Assembly (NCBI RefSeq): GCF_001758465.1
Contig: NZ_MJIC01000004.1
Location: forward strand, 124,001-188,000
Source: Marisediminitalea lipolytica
GTDB lineage: Bacteria; Pseudomonadota; Gammaproteobacteria; Enterobacterales; Alteromonadaceae
Direction of reading: 5' to 3'
Length of the DNA: 64,000 bases
The position numbers were made by a program, and so were the translations under genes. Positions 8,651-16,883 of the stretch are shown one piece after another. Each line of letters opens with the position of its first letter. The stretch's first letter is position 1. A model generated the notes under the pieces. The model was not told the DNA's origin, did not search any database, and saw nothing but the letters and a program-made list of their open reading frames with translations.

Positions 8651-9660
8651 TCGGCTGAGATCCTTCTAACAGAAATGCGGCGCCAAAGCAGATTCAATAC
8701 TAAGCCGATTACTGGTAACAGGCTTACTACAAGGGCCAGCGCTAAAGGGTAGTAGTACAGCGCGGTTAAAGGGCGCATCTTGCGCTCGTCACCGGCAATG
8801 GGCTGTAGTTGGTCTAACATGGCATAGATTTGCTCCAGCTCGGCAGCATCACGAGCGCGGAAGTACTGGCCTCCGGTAGCTTTTGCGATGTCGGTCAGCA
8901 TGGTTTCATCCAGCTCCTGTGACGGGTTAACCTGCCGGCTGCCAAAAAAGCTGTTAACGGTCATAACATCAGCGCCGACCCCAATGGTGTAAACGGTCAC
9001 GCCGGCATCTACCGCCAGTTCTTTTGCTTGTTGTGGCGAGATGTTGCCTGCGGTGTTCTGGCCGTCGGTTAATAAAATCAACACCCGGTTAGAATCGGTT
9101 TTTAATTCAAAGCGTTTTACCGCCAGGCCAATGGCATCGCCAATAGCGGTTTGTTCGCCTACCAGGCCGATAACGGACTCGTCCAGCAAGGTTGCTACGG
9201 TTTCCCTATCGTAGGTCAGCGGCGCCTGCAGATAGGCGGTGTCAGCAAAAAGGATCAGACCAAGCCTGTCGCCAACGCGGCGTTTAATGAAATCATGCAA
9301 AACCGATTTAATCATGGTCAGACGGTTAACCTGACGGCTGTTTACCAGCATATCCTCGATTTTCATACTGCCAGATAAATCCACCGCCAGCATCATTTCC
9401 CGACCTTCGCTGGGAATACTGACAGGCTCACCAAGCCATTGAGGACGTGCTGCAGCAACTACCAGACAAATCCACACCAGCGCTGCAAGCAGGTGCAGCC
9501 CTAAATTAGAGGCTTTAGGTGATGTGGTATCCGGTAAATCTTTGACTAAACTCGGCACGCGAAGAGCCACTTCCGCATGCTGCGACCGGCGGCTAAATAA
9601 ACGGATAATCCAGGGTAAGGGTAAAATGCACAGCATCCACCACCAGGCAAATTCAAACAT
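8647..9660 (-). CDS. batA: BatA-like VWA-domain membrane protein
   Basis: The 337-residue protein has an N-terminal membrane helix pair (about 5-20 and 53-70), a VWA domain with a complete MIDAS motif DLSGS at residues 94-98 and the downstream metal-site segment LLTDGQN, and a C-terminal membrane helix (about 305-328). This is the standard BatA arrangement, with the VWA domain held near the membrane to bind partner proteins through a metal ion. It overlaps the DUF4381 gene by 8 bases and batB by 4, so these proteins are probably made in fixed ratio. The start ATG at 9660 lies inside the end of the upstream gene. Confidence 0.9.
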   Translation of the reverse strand: MFEFAWWWMLCILPLPWIIRLFSRRSQHAEVALRVPSLVKDLPDTTSPKASNLGLHLLAALVWICLVVAAARPQWLGEPVSIPSEGREMMLAVDLSGSMKIEDMLVNSRQVNRLTMIKSVLHDFIKRRVGDRLGLILFADTAYLQAPLTYDRETVATLLDESVIGLVGEQTAIGDAIGLAVKRFELKTDSNRVLILLTDGQNTAGNISPQQAKELAVDAGVTVYTIGVGADVMTVNSFFGSRQVNPSQELDETMLTDIAKATGGQYFRARDAAELEQIYAMLDQLQPIAGDERKMRPLTALYYYPLALALVVSLLPVIGLVLNLLWRRISVRRISAE

Positions 9661-10159
9661 GGTCGGTGACCTCCCCGCGAGGAGCTGTCTGCGGAACCTG
9701 TTTTAACCGCGCGTGCTGCAACCAGTAACTCACGGCATCGTGAATTTGTTGAAGCTCTGGGGCTGACAGTGGCGTGGGCTGATAGCTGTGTTGAGTAAGT
9801 AGGGTTAAACCCGCTGCCACTTTGGCATGTTGATTAGGTTTCAGGCAACTCTGTAACAGCCGCTGCCAGCTGTCGCCGTAAGCCGATGCGGATTTATCCG
9901 GGCTAAAGTAATGCAGTGTTACCCGCTTTATCAGTTGGTTGGCCTGGGCCGGGTAGTGTGCATCGATAACCAGTGATTTGTGCAGCTTAACAGCCTGACG
10001 CCGGGGGCGGTTAAAGCGCACTGAGCTGACAATGCTGAACACGATAAAACCAATCAGCACAATAGCCACCAGAGCCAGTGCCCACCATCCCCAGGCGAGG
10101 GGCCACCAATCGACGCCCTGAGGCGTTTGAATATCTTTTAGCTGGGCTAACGGGTCCAC
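9653..10159 (-). CDS. DUF4381-family membrane protein of the Bat operon
   Basis: The 168-residue product has one transmembrane helix near residues 22-48 and a basic then helical cytoplasmic region. Length, topology and location between the DUF58 and BatA genes match the DUF4381 family, which occurs almost only in MoxR/Bat clusters. Its start overlaps the DUF58 gene by 13 bases. No catalytic motif is visible. It is probably a small structural partner of the VWA proteins, but its function is not known. Confidence 0.82.
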   Translation of the reverse strand: MDPLAQLKDIQTPQGVDWWPLAWGWWALALVAIVLIGFIVFSIVSSVRFNRPRRQAVKLHKSLVIDAHYPAQANQLIKRVTLHYFSPDKSASAYGDSWQRLLQSCLKPNQHAKVAAGLTLLTQHSYQPTPLSAPELQQIHDAVSYWLQHARLKQVPQTAPRGEVTDHV

Positions 10160-11112
10160 TGCGACAACCTCCGTAAGCGTTCAAACTGGTCAAATAAAGG
10201 TAAGCCCGCATCAATAAAGCTCAGTGCGGTTTTGCATTTATTCAGATGAGATTCAACGGCTTGCCAACGTGCTTGCTGACTGGACGAATAGTGACTGGCA
10301 AGGCGGCGATCGCCCAGTAACCAGGTTTGTTGCTGCGTTCCATTGGTAACATTAACCTGCTGTAACCGGCTGGTCACGGGCAGTTCACGCTCCAGGGGAT
10401 CGGTCACTGCCAGCGCACTGACTTCGCAGTGGCGGCTGATATGTTGCAAATGCTGCAGCGCCCGTTCATCCAGCTGTAAAAAGTCGCTAATGATATAAAC
10501 CAGACTGCCGGGTTTGGCCAGACGGCGTAAGCGGGCCAGCGCGGACTCCATATTTACCTGAGCTTCCGGGGGCGTATTGTGTTGCTGTGTATCATTCTGA
10601 CAGCGCATCAGCTCATGACAAATCGACAGTACAGCGCGCTTTCTGCTTAGCGGCTTACATTCGGCGTGCAGTGCATCAGAATAAACCAGGGCGCCAACTT
10701 TATCGCCACGTTGTGCTGCGGCCCAACTGATCAGTGCGGTTAAATGGGCAGCCTGCACCGACTTGAGTAACAGTTGGGTGCCAAACTGCATTGACCGACT
10801 CAGATCACATAAAATGAACACCGGACGCTCGCGCTCTTCGCGATACACTTTGGTGTGGGTTTTACCGGTACGCGCGGTTACCCGCCAGTCAATGGCACGA
10901 ATATCGTCACCGGGCTGATAATGCCTGGCTTCGTCAAATTCCATGCCGCGACCTTTGTGTTTGGTTAAGTAACTTCCGGCCAGACGAGCCTGAGGCGTGC
11001 GCCTGGGCGTTAAATCCAGCAGGTTAGCAAACTGTCGGTATTGCAGTAGTTCTTTAACACCCAGATGAATGCCGTCTGACTGCAATCGAGCTAAGAGTGA
11101 TTGCGTCGTCAT
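10147..11112 (-). CDS. DUF58 domain-containing protein
   Basis: The 321-residue protein carries the DUF58 core at about residues 54-95, including EARHYQPGDDIRAIDWRVTA, followed by a VWA-like fold whose MIDAS-type motif reads DLSRS at residues 103-107. DUF58 proteins are regular partners of MoxR ATPases. No membrane helix is evident, so it is probably cytoplasmic. The ATG is 3 bases downstream of the MoxR stop. The molecular role is unknown; by analogy with other MoxR-VWA pairs it may present targets to the ATPase. Confidence 0.9.
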   Translation of the reverse strand: MTTQSLLARLQSDGIHLGVKELLQYRQFANLLDLTPRRTPQARLAGSYLTKHKGRGMEFDEARHYQPGDDIRAIDWRVTARTGKTHTKVYREERERPVFILCDLSRSMQFGTQLLLKSVQAAHLTALISWAAAQRGDKVGALVYSDALHAECKPLSRKRAVLSICHELMRCQNDTQQHNTPPEAQVNMESALARLRRLAKPGSLVYIISDFLQLDERALQHLQHISRHCEVSALAVTDPLERELPVTSRLQQVNVTNGTQQQTWLLGDRRLASHYSSSQQARWQAVESHLNKCKTALSFIDAGLPLFDQFERLRRLSQWTR

Positions 11113-11115
11113 AAA

Positions 11116-12072
11116 TTAAGGCACGGCCACCAGATTGATAATTTTATCCAGCACCTGATTGGCGTTAATACCCTCAGCTTCTGCCTGATAAGACAAAATG
11201 ATGCGATGACGTAGCGCGTTATGGAATACCGCCTGAATATCATCTGGTCCGACAAAGTCGCGACCCGCCAGCCAGGCATGGGCACGGGCACAACGATCCA
11301 GCGCGATAGTCGCGCGCGGACTGGCGCCAAAATCAATCCAGTCTGCCAGCTCCGGCGCAAATTGACCCGGACGACGGGTTGCCATAATCAGTTGTACTAA
11401 ATAGGTTTCCAGCGCCGGGGCCATATGCAGGGCCAGCGCCTCCTTTCGGGCGGCAAAAATATCAGCCTGACTCAGACTGGGCGGTACCGTCTTAGGCGCG
11501 CTCAGCTCTTCGTTACGGGTGAGCTGAAGGATCTGTAATTCGGTATCGGCATCCGGATAATCGATTTCCAGATGCATTAAAAAACGGTCCAGCTGCGCTT
11601 CAGGTAAAGGGTAGGTGCCTTCCTGCTCGAGCGGGTTTTGCGTGGCCATAACCAAAAACAGTTCTGGCAGCTTGTAGGTTTTGTTACCCACGGTGATCTG
11701 GTGTTCCGCCATCGCTTCCAACAGGGCAGACTGCACTTTGGCTGGCGCCCGGTTGATTTCGTCGGCCAATACCAGATTATGGAAAAGCGGGCCTTTTTGA
11801 AACACAAACTCGCCGGTTTCAGGGCGATAAATATCGGTACCGGTCAGGTCGGCTGGCAATAGGTCCGGCGTAAACTGAACACGGTGAAAATCGCCATCAA
11901 TACCTTTAGCCAGCGCGTTGATTGCCCGTGTTTTAGCCAATCCTGGCGGGCCTTCTACCAACAGGTGACCATCTGCAAGCAAAGCAATTAACATATTCAG
12001 CGTAAGTTGCGACTGGCCAATGATCTGTGAGTCGAGGTATGCGTGTAACTGTCTGAACTGCTCAGCTGCCAT
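11116..12072 (-). CDS. MoxR-family AAA+ ATPase
   Basis: The 318-residue AAA+ ATPase has Walker A GPPGLAKT at residues 41-48, Walker B VLADE at 101-105, and the MoxR-typical NRAPAKVQSALLEAMAE just after it. MoxR ATPases act as chaperones for metal-cofactor insertion or for assembly of membrane complexes together with VWA proteins. It is the first gene of a seven-gene minus-strand operon running to the DUF885 gene. The 341-base upstream region is shared with divergent fadI. The specific client of the complex cannot be deduced from the sequence. Confidence 0.93.
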   Translation of the reverse strand: MAAEQFRQLHAYLDSQIIGQSQLTLNMLIALLADGHLLVEGPPGLAKTRAINALAKGIDGDFHRVQFTPDLLPADLTGTDIYRPETGEFVFQKGPLFHNLVLADEINRAPAKVQSALLEAMAEHQITVGNKTYKLPELFLVMATQNPLEQEGTYPLPEAQLDRFLMHLEIDYPDADTELQILQLTRNEELSAPKTVPPSLSQADIFAARKEALALHMAPALETYLVQLIMATRRPGQFAPELADWIDFGASPRATIALDRCARAHAWLAGRDFVGPDDIQAVFHNALRHRIILSYQAEAEGINANQVLDKIINLVAVP

Positions 12073-12413
12073 AAGAAAATCTTACCTTTATGAGTTATTG
12101 AAAGTGCAAATTATTGAGTAAAAATCGCGCGATATCCGGTACTTAGAACCTGCGCAGCGTCGTTATGACTTTTTTACGCAATAAAAGGTTCCCACAAATT
12201 GATAGGAAGTCTCAGGTCGACTTCACCTTCATCGTTTTATCAACCTTTTGTAATAGGGACACTTTATTCTCTTTCAAGGGAAAACCGGGCTCAAGTGCAT
12301 AAATGTTGCAAAATATTCCAGTGTGCATTTGCTATTTGTTTAATAGTTTGTAAAAATCTGGCCATAATCTACAGGTCAGACCACTTGGTGGTCGCAAAAA
12401 CAGGTTGAATTGA
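12073..12413. other. Divergent intergenic region between moxR and fadI
   Basis: This 341-base region must contain the promoters of the Bat operon (minus) and fadIJ (plus). A CATAAT -10-like hexamer at 12363-12368 precedes the FadR-like site; no good -35 is seen. A 69-codon frame opening with TTG at 12199 has no ribosome site or recognisable composition and is not called as a gene. Confidence 0.5.
12370..12386 (+). promoter_or_regulatory. FadR-like operator upstream of fadI
   Basis: The 17-mer TACAGGTCAGACCACTT agrees with the enterobacterial FadR consensus AACTGGTCNGACCAGTT at 13 of 16 defined positions. It lies 28 bases before the fadI ATG and just past a CATAAT hexamer, where binding would block transcription. 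The match is by eye; PsrA is the other known fatty-acid regulator in this order and has a different site. Confidence 0.45.
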
Positions 12414-13724
12414 ATGGCTAAACAACAATCAGTCACAACGCGCAATGGCGACAGGATTGCTATTGTCGCGGGCCTCAGAACACCGTTTGCTAAAATGGCA
12501 ACGTACTTTCATGGAGTACCGGCGGTTGATTTGGGCAAAATGGTGGTAAACGAATTGCTGGTAAGAAACGCAGTAGATCCAAAATTAGTGGAACAGTTGG
12601 TTTATGGCCAGGTGGTGCAAATGCCTGAAGCCCCCAATATTGCCCGCGAAATTGTACTGGGAACCGGCATGAACGTGCATACTGATGCTTACAGCGTATC
12701 CCGTGCCTGTGCGACCAGCTTTCAATCGACGGTGAATATTGCTGAGGCAATGATGGCCGGCAACATTGAAGTGGGCGTGGCCGGAGGCGCAGATTCAACC
12801 TCTGTTTCACCTATTGGTGTGTCCAAAAAACTGGGCCGGGCGCTGGTGGATTTGCAGAAAACCAAGACCCTTGGGCAAAAATGGGCGGTGCTTAAAAAAT
12901 TGGGGCTTAAAGACTTATTACCGGTACCGCCAGCGGTAGCGGAATATTCTACTGGTTTATCCATGGGACAAACCGCCGAACAAATGGCTAAAAGTCACGG
13001 GATAAGCCGGCAAGCCCAGGATGAGCTTGCGCACCGGTCTCACACCCTGGCGGCGGAAAGCTGGAACGCGGGTAAACTGGCTAATGAAGTAATGACCGCT
13101 TATGCCGAACCTTACACAGGGGCACTGGAGCAAGACAACAATATTCGCTTTGATTCTAAAATCGAAGGCTACGCAAAACTTCGCCCGGTTTTCGATAAAA
13201 AATATGGTTCTGTAACCGCTGCGAATGCCACGCCATTAACCGATGGTGCCTCGGCCGTCCTGATGATGACAGAAAGCAAAGCAAAAGCCTTAGGCTACAC
13301 ACCTCTTGGCTATATCAAAAGCTACGCTTTTGCTGCAATTGATGTGTGGGAAGACATGTTAATGGGGCCTTCTTATGCTTCGCCTATGGCATTGGATAAA
13401 GCCGGAATGACACTAAATGATCTGACCCTGATTGAAATGCATGAAGCCTTTGCGGCTCAGACACTGGCCAACATCAAAATGTTTGGCAGCGATAAATTTG
13501 CCAAAGAAAAACTGGGTCGCAGCAAGGCAACCGGTGACATCGACATGGATAAATTTAACGTCATGGGGAGCTCAATTGCCTATGGTCATCCGTTTGCTGC
13601 TACCGGTACCCGTATGATTACCCAGATGCTAAATGAGCTTAATCGTCGCGGTGGTGGCACTGGCTTGTTAACTGCCTGTGCGGCGGGTGGATTAGGTGCA
13701 GCAATGATTGTGGAGACCGCGTAA
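12414..13724 (+). CDS. fadI: 3-ketoacyl-CoA thiolase FadI
   Basis: The 436-residue thiolase catalyses the last step of beta-oxidation, thiolytic cleavage of 3-ketoacyl-CoA to acetyl-CoA and a shortened acyl-CoA. The nucleophilic cysteine is Cys99 in SRACATSF, and the C-terminal catalytic segments [10 protein letters not shown] and [10 protein letters not shown] are intact. The length (about 436) and the pairing with a trifunctional alpha subunit downstream distinguish FadI from the shorter FadA (~390). It forms a complex with FadJ. The stop overlaps the FadJ start by one base (TAATG), so the two are one transcription unit. A FadR-like site precedes it. Confidence 0.95.
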   Translation: MAKQQSVTTRNGDRIAIVAGLRTPFAKMATYFHGVPAVDLGKMVVNELLVRNAVDPKLVEQLVYGQVVQMPEAPNIAREIVLGTGMNVHTDAYSVSRACATSFQSTVNIAEAMMAGNIEVGVAGGADSTSVSPIGVSKKLGRALVDLQKTKTLGQKWAVLKKLGLKDLLPVPPAVAEYSTGLSMGQTAEQMAKSHGISRQAQDELAHRSHTLAAESWNAGKLANEVMTAYAEPYTGALEQDNNIRFDSKIEGYAKLRPVFDKKYGSVTAANATPLTDGASAVLMMTESKAKALGYTPLGYIKSYAFAAIDVWEDMLMGPSYASPMALDKAGMTLNDLTLIEMHEAFAAQTLANIKMFGSDKFAKEKLGRSKATGDIDMDKFNVMGSSIAYGHPFAATGTRMITQMLNELNRRGGGTGLLTACAAGGLGAAMIVETA

Positions 13725-15853
13725 TGACAGAACAAACACAAAGCGCATTTAGCTTAACCAGACAAAACAACGGCATTGCTATTTTAACCATGGATGTGCC
13801 GGGTGAATCGATGAACACCCTCAAAGCCGCCTTCGGTGATGAGATGTCCGCACTGCTGGATGAGATTGAAGGGGATGCCAGCATTAAAGGTGTAGTGCTG
13901 GTAAGCGGAAAAGAGAGTTCCTTTGTCGCCGGGGCCGACATTACTATGCTGGATGCCTGCACCACCGCAGAAGAGGCGATGGCGCTGGCCAAAGGCGGTC
14001 AGGATATCTTTAACCGCATTGAAAACATGAACGCTACCTTTGTTGCTGCGATTCATGGGCCAGCGCTGGGCGGCGGTCTGGAACTGGCCATGGCTTGTCA
14101 TTATCGCATTTGTACCGACAGCCCGGCTACCCAACTGGGGCTGCCTGAAGTTCAGCTTGGCCTGTTGCCTGGTAGTGGCGGTACCCAACGTTTACCTAAG
14201 CTGGCCGGCATCCAGCAAGCAATTAAGATGATGCTGACCGGCGCTTCAGTGCGTCCTAAGCAGGCTAAAAAATATGGCATTGTTGACGACGTGGTACCCC
14301 GTTCAGTGTTAGTTGAGGTTGCAGCGCAATTTGCCACAAAAAGTAAGCCGACACGTAAAGCTGAACCTAAAGGTATCGTTAATAAATTTTTAGAAGGCAC
14401 CGGACCCGGGCGCAATATTGTGTTTAAAAAGGCCGGTGAACAAACCCAGGCCAAAACCCGGGGAAATTACCCAGCTCCGCAACATATTCTGGACGTAGTG
14501 GCACTGGGTATCAATAAGGGGATCAAGGCAGGGCTTGAAGCAGAAGCAAAGGCTTTTGGTCAGTTGGTCATGACTCCGGAATCAAAACAGCTACGCCAGA
14601 TTTTCTTTGCCACAACCGCCATGAAGAAAGAGTCGGGCGTTGCCGATGTCGCCCCTGTGCCCGTTAAAAAAGTGGGAGTCTTAGGTGGTGGCCTGATGGG
14701 TGGCGGCATTGCTTTTGTTACCGCCACCAAAGCAGGCGTACCGGTGCGAATTAAAGACATTCAGTCGGCGGGTATCGCCAACGCGATGAAATACAGCTAT
14801 GACCTTTTAAATAAAAAGGTTAAACGACGCTTTATACGTAAGTCCGAAATGCAGAAGCAAATGTCGCTGCTCACCGGCACGCTGGATTACACCGGTTTGC
14901 AGGACGCTGATATTATTGTTGAGGCGGTTTTTGAAGACGTGAATCTTAAACGCAAGATGGTTGCCGATGTTGAGGCGGCCTGTAAGCCAGACACTATCTT
15001 TGCTTCTAACACATCGTCCATTCCAATTGCTGAGATTGCCGCCGAAGCGGCACGACCAGAAAACGTGATTGGTCTGCATTATTTTTCGCCGGTAGACAAA
15101 ATGCCGCTGGCCGAAGTTATCGCTCACGAGAAAACCTCGGACCAAACCATATCGACCACGGTGGAATTTGCCAAGAAACAAGGTAAAACGCCGGTTGTGG
15201 TAAAGGACGGCGCGGGCTTTTATGTTAACCGTATCCTGGCACCTTATATGAACGAAGCCGCCAGCCTGATTCTGGCCGGTGAGCCAATCGATCATATTGA
15301 CAAAGCATTACTTAACTTTGGGTTTCCTGTAGGGCCGGTGAAGCTGCTTGATGAAGTTGGTATTGATGTGGGCACCAAAATCATTCCTATTCTGATGGAA
15401 GCTTTTGGCGAGCGTTTTACCGCGCCAGCTGCCTTCGACAAAGTGCTGGCTGATGATCGTAAGGGCAAAAAGAATAAAAAAGGCTTCTATGACTACGCTG
15501 GCAAAAAGCCGGGTAAAGCGGTCGATGAGAGCATTTATTCACTGCTTGGGGTGCAACCGTCGAAAAGCCGCAGCGAGTCTGAGATCTCAGAGCGTTGCGT
15601 ATTAATGATGCTTAATGAAGCAGCACGATGTCTTGATGAAGGGGTGATCAGAAATGCCCGGGATGGTGATATCGGGGCGATATTTGGTATTGGCTTTCCG
15701 CCTTTCCTTGGCGGGCCTTTCCGTTATATGGATCAGCTTGGTGTTAACAAAGTAGTAGAGCGGTTGAGTTACTACGCTGAAAAGGTGGACGCTAAATATA
15801 CTCCGGCCCCAATTTTAGTCGCAATGGCCGCCGAAAATAGCTTTTTTTATTAA
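13724..15853 (+). CDS. fadJ: Fatty acid oxidation complex subunit FadJ
   Basis: The 709-residue protein joins an N-terminal enoyl-CoA hydratase/isomerase domain (about residues 10-190, with SFVAGADITML and HGPALGGGLELAMAC) to a C-terminal 3-hydroxyacyl-CoA dehydrogenase. The latter has the NAD-binding loop VGVLGGGLMGGGIAF near residue 315 and the catalytic-histidine segment LHYFSPVDKMPLAEV. It performs hydration and oxidation of acyl-CoA intermediates and hands them to FadI. Length and order match fadIJ of E. coli. It is followed by an A/T-rich hairpin. In E. coli sixA lies directly downstream; here sixA is 8.6 kb away. Confidence 0.95.
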   Translation: MTEQTQSAFSLTRQNNGIAILTMDVPGESMNTLKAAFGDEMSALLDEIEGDASIKGVVLVSGKESSFVAGADITMLDACTTAEEAMALAKGGQDIFNRIENMNATFVAAIHGPALGGGLELAMACHYRICTDSPATQLGLPEVQLGLLPGSGGTQRLPKLAGIQQAIKMMLTGASVRPKQAKKYGIVDDVVPRSVLVEVAAQFATKSKPTRKAEPKGIVNKFLEGTGPGRNIVFKKAGEQTQAKTRGNYPAPQHILDVVALGINKGIKAGLEAEAKAFGQLVMTPESKQLRQIFFATTAMKKESGVADVAPVPVKKVGVLGGGLMGGGIAFVTATKAGVPVRIKDIQSAGIANAMKYSYDLLNKKVKRRFIRKSEMQKQMSLLTGTLDYTGLQDADIIVEAVFEDVNLKRKMVADVEAACKPDTIFASNTSSIPIAEIAAEAARPENVIGLHYFSPVDKMPLAEVIAHEKTSDQTISTTVEFAKKQGKTPVVVKDGAGFYVNRILAPYMNEAASLILAGEPIDHIDKALLNFGFPVGPVKLLDEVGIDVGTKIIPILMEAFGERFTAPAAFDKVLADDRKGKKNKKGFYDYAGKKPGKAVDESIYSLLGVQPSKSRSESEISERCVLMMLNEAARCLDEGVIRNARDGDIGAIFGIGFPPFLGGPFRYMDQLGVNKVVERLSYYAEKVDAKYTPAPILVAMAAENSFFY

Positions 15854-15866
15854 CGCTAAGTTATTA

Positions 15867-15906
15867 AAATGTTAAAAATCCGGCTTTGGCTGGGTTTTTA
15901 ACATTT
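15867..15906 (+). terminator. Hairpin terminator after fadJ
   Basis: Arms AAATGTTAAAAA and TTTTTAACATTT flank an inner stem CCGGC/GCTGG with a TTTG loop. The hairpin starts 14 bases after the fadJ stop. The U-rich right arm can act as the terminator tract. Confidence 0.7.
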
Positions 15907-16008
15907 ATTGCAAAAAAATGATGGTTTTGTTACCAGAAAAGGTTATTATGCGCGCCGCTGAATAAATGGACTGTTTATTCGGTACGTCAAAAAAACCTTA
16001 TAGATTAA

Positions 16009-16218
16009 ATGGGTGTCAATATGTTGACAGTGATTTTAGTTTGTCTGGCCAGTAGCTGTTATTTTTTTGTCGAAGCGACAAAATCCGGATTATCAGCAAA
16101 GCACTGGGCGTTAGCAGGTTTATTGATGGGGCCGGTAGTCTGGCCAATGTTTACGGTAAGCCGCCACGTTCGTATGAGAAAGGACTGTGGCTTTAACAAC
16201 GCTTACTTGCGGGCATAA
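16009..16218 (+). CDS. Small hypothetical membrane protein
   Basis: The 69-residue product has two short hydrophobic segments (about residues 5-20 and 31-50) and a basic C-terminus. An in-frame ATG at 16021 is an equally plausible start; neither has a strong ribosome site. I do not recognise the family. Support for it being real comes from its position directly before a strong terminator that begins at its stop codon, and from the membrane-protein-like composition. It is convergent with the small secreted protein on the minus strand. Confidence 0.5.
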   Translation: MGVNMLTVILVCLASSCYFFVEATKSGLSAKHWALAGLLMGPVVWPMFTVSRHVRMRKDCGFNNAYLRA

Positions 16219-16243
16219 AAAAAGGAGCCCGAGCTCCTTTTTT
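16217..16243. terminator. Bidirectional terminator between two small convergent genes
   Basis: Arms AAAGGAGC and GCTCCTTT around a 4-base loop, with an A-run before and a T-run after, make a terminator usable in both directions. It overlaps the stop of the plus-strand 69-residue gene and lies 20 bases past the end of the minus-strand 51-residue gene. Confidence 0.85.
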
Positions 16244-16262
16244 GAGAATTAGTAAAAACGTC

Positions 16263-16418
16263 TTACAGACGAACACCACCAGTCTTAGGCTTGTAAGACT
16301 GAGTTTCGGTTGCTACTTCTTTTTTCTGTACTGGTGCTTTCTGAGCGCCATCTTGCTTGTCAGCTGCTACAGGTGCGGTTGTAGAAAGTACTAGGGCTAC
16401 TGCGTATGCTTTCAACAT
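16263..16418 (-). CDS. Small secreted protein, 51 residues, unknown function
   Basis: The ATG at 16418 has a good ribosome site (GAGGAAAG). It gives a 51-residue product with a signal peptide MLKAYAVALVLSTTAPVAAD and probable cleavage after VAA or VAAD. The mature part of about 31 residues is rich in K, Q, E and T. The frame extends upstream to 16469 but the longer start lacks a ribosome site. I do not recognise the family. It has its own terminator and an 18-base palindrome upstream, so it looks like an independently controlled small exported peptide. Confidence 0.6.
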   Translation of the reverse strand: MLKAYAVALVLSTTAPVAADKQDGAQKAPVQKKEVATETQSYKPKTGGVRL

Positions 16419-16463
16419 CTTTCTTTCCTCATTATATTTATAAACAAAACAAACAAAACTGAT

Positions 16464-16481
16464 TGACAATCCTCATTGTCA
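16464..16481. promoter_or_regulatory. 18-bp palindrome upstream of the small secreted protein
   Basis: Perfect 7-bp arms TGACAAT and ATTGTCA are separated by CCTC. The palindrome ends about 46 bases upstream of the ATG at 16418, and on the minus strand its right arm contains TTGTCA, a possible -35. This fits a repressor or activator site. The protein that would bind is unknown. Confidence 0.4.
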
Positions 16482-16883
16482 CTTTAGCTAATGCGAACCT
16501 TGTGCCAACTTTTTTATCCTTTTAAAAACAATAGGTTGCATCATCCCTGGCGTCGACGTCAAAAAACCGTTGCCGGAAATTATTGCCGCTCTATGCATTT
16601 ATCTGCCGCTTAGCGGATAACTTAAGCTCAAACTGTCAAAAATGAGGCTCTTCTTGCAAAAAAAGTGGCTTGTTAACGAATGGTGTGGATAAATTTTGAG
16701 CTATTGTTACATTTGTAACTTATTAATAACTCGTGCGGTTTTAAATTCAGGTTTTAGAAATTTTGATGTAAACGCGGTGATGCGCGGTTTTTACTTGTGT
16801 TGCCGGTTTGTTGGTTTAACCAGGAAGAGTTAGTATTCGCTGTCGGGAGAAGCTCAGAGAGGCACTGACGGCCTTAGTATCGA
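16482..16883. other. Intergenic region without a recognisable gene
   Basis: About 400 A/T-rich bases between the small secreted gene and the end of the large sensor gene. An imperfect inverted repeat at about 16769-16795 (GTAAA/TTTAC outside CGCG/CGCG) could end the sensor transcript but has no T-run. I see no open frame or RNA motif here. Confidence 0.4.

Noticed and set aside
12199..12408. 69-codon frame before fadI starting with TTG
   Set aside because: No ribosome site, low-information composition, and it runs through the promoter and FadR-like site of fadI.
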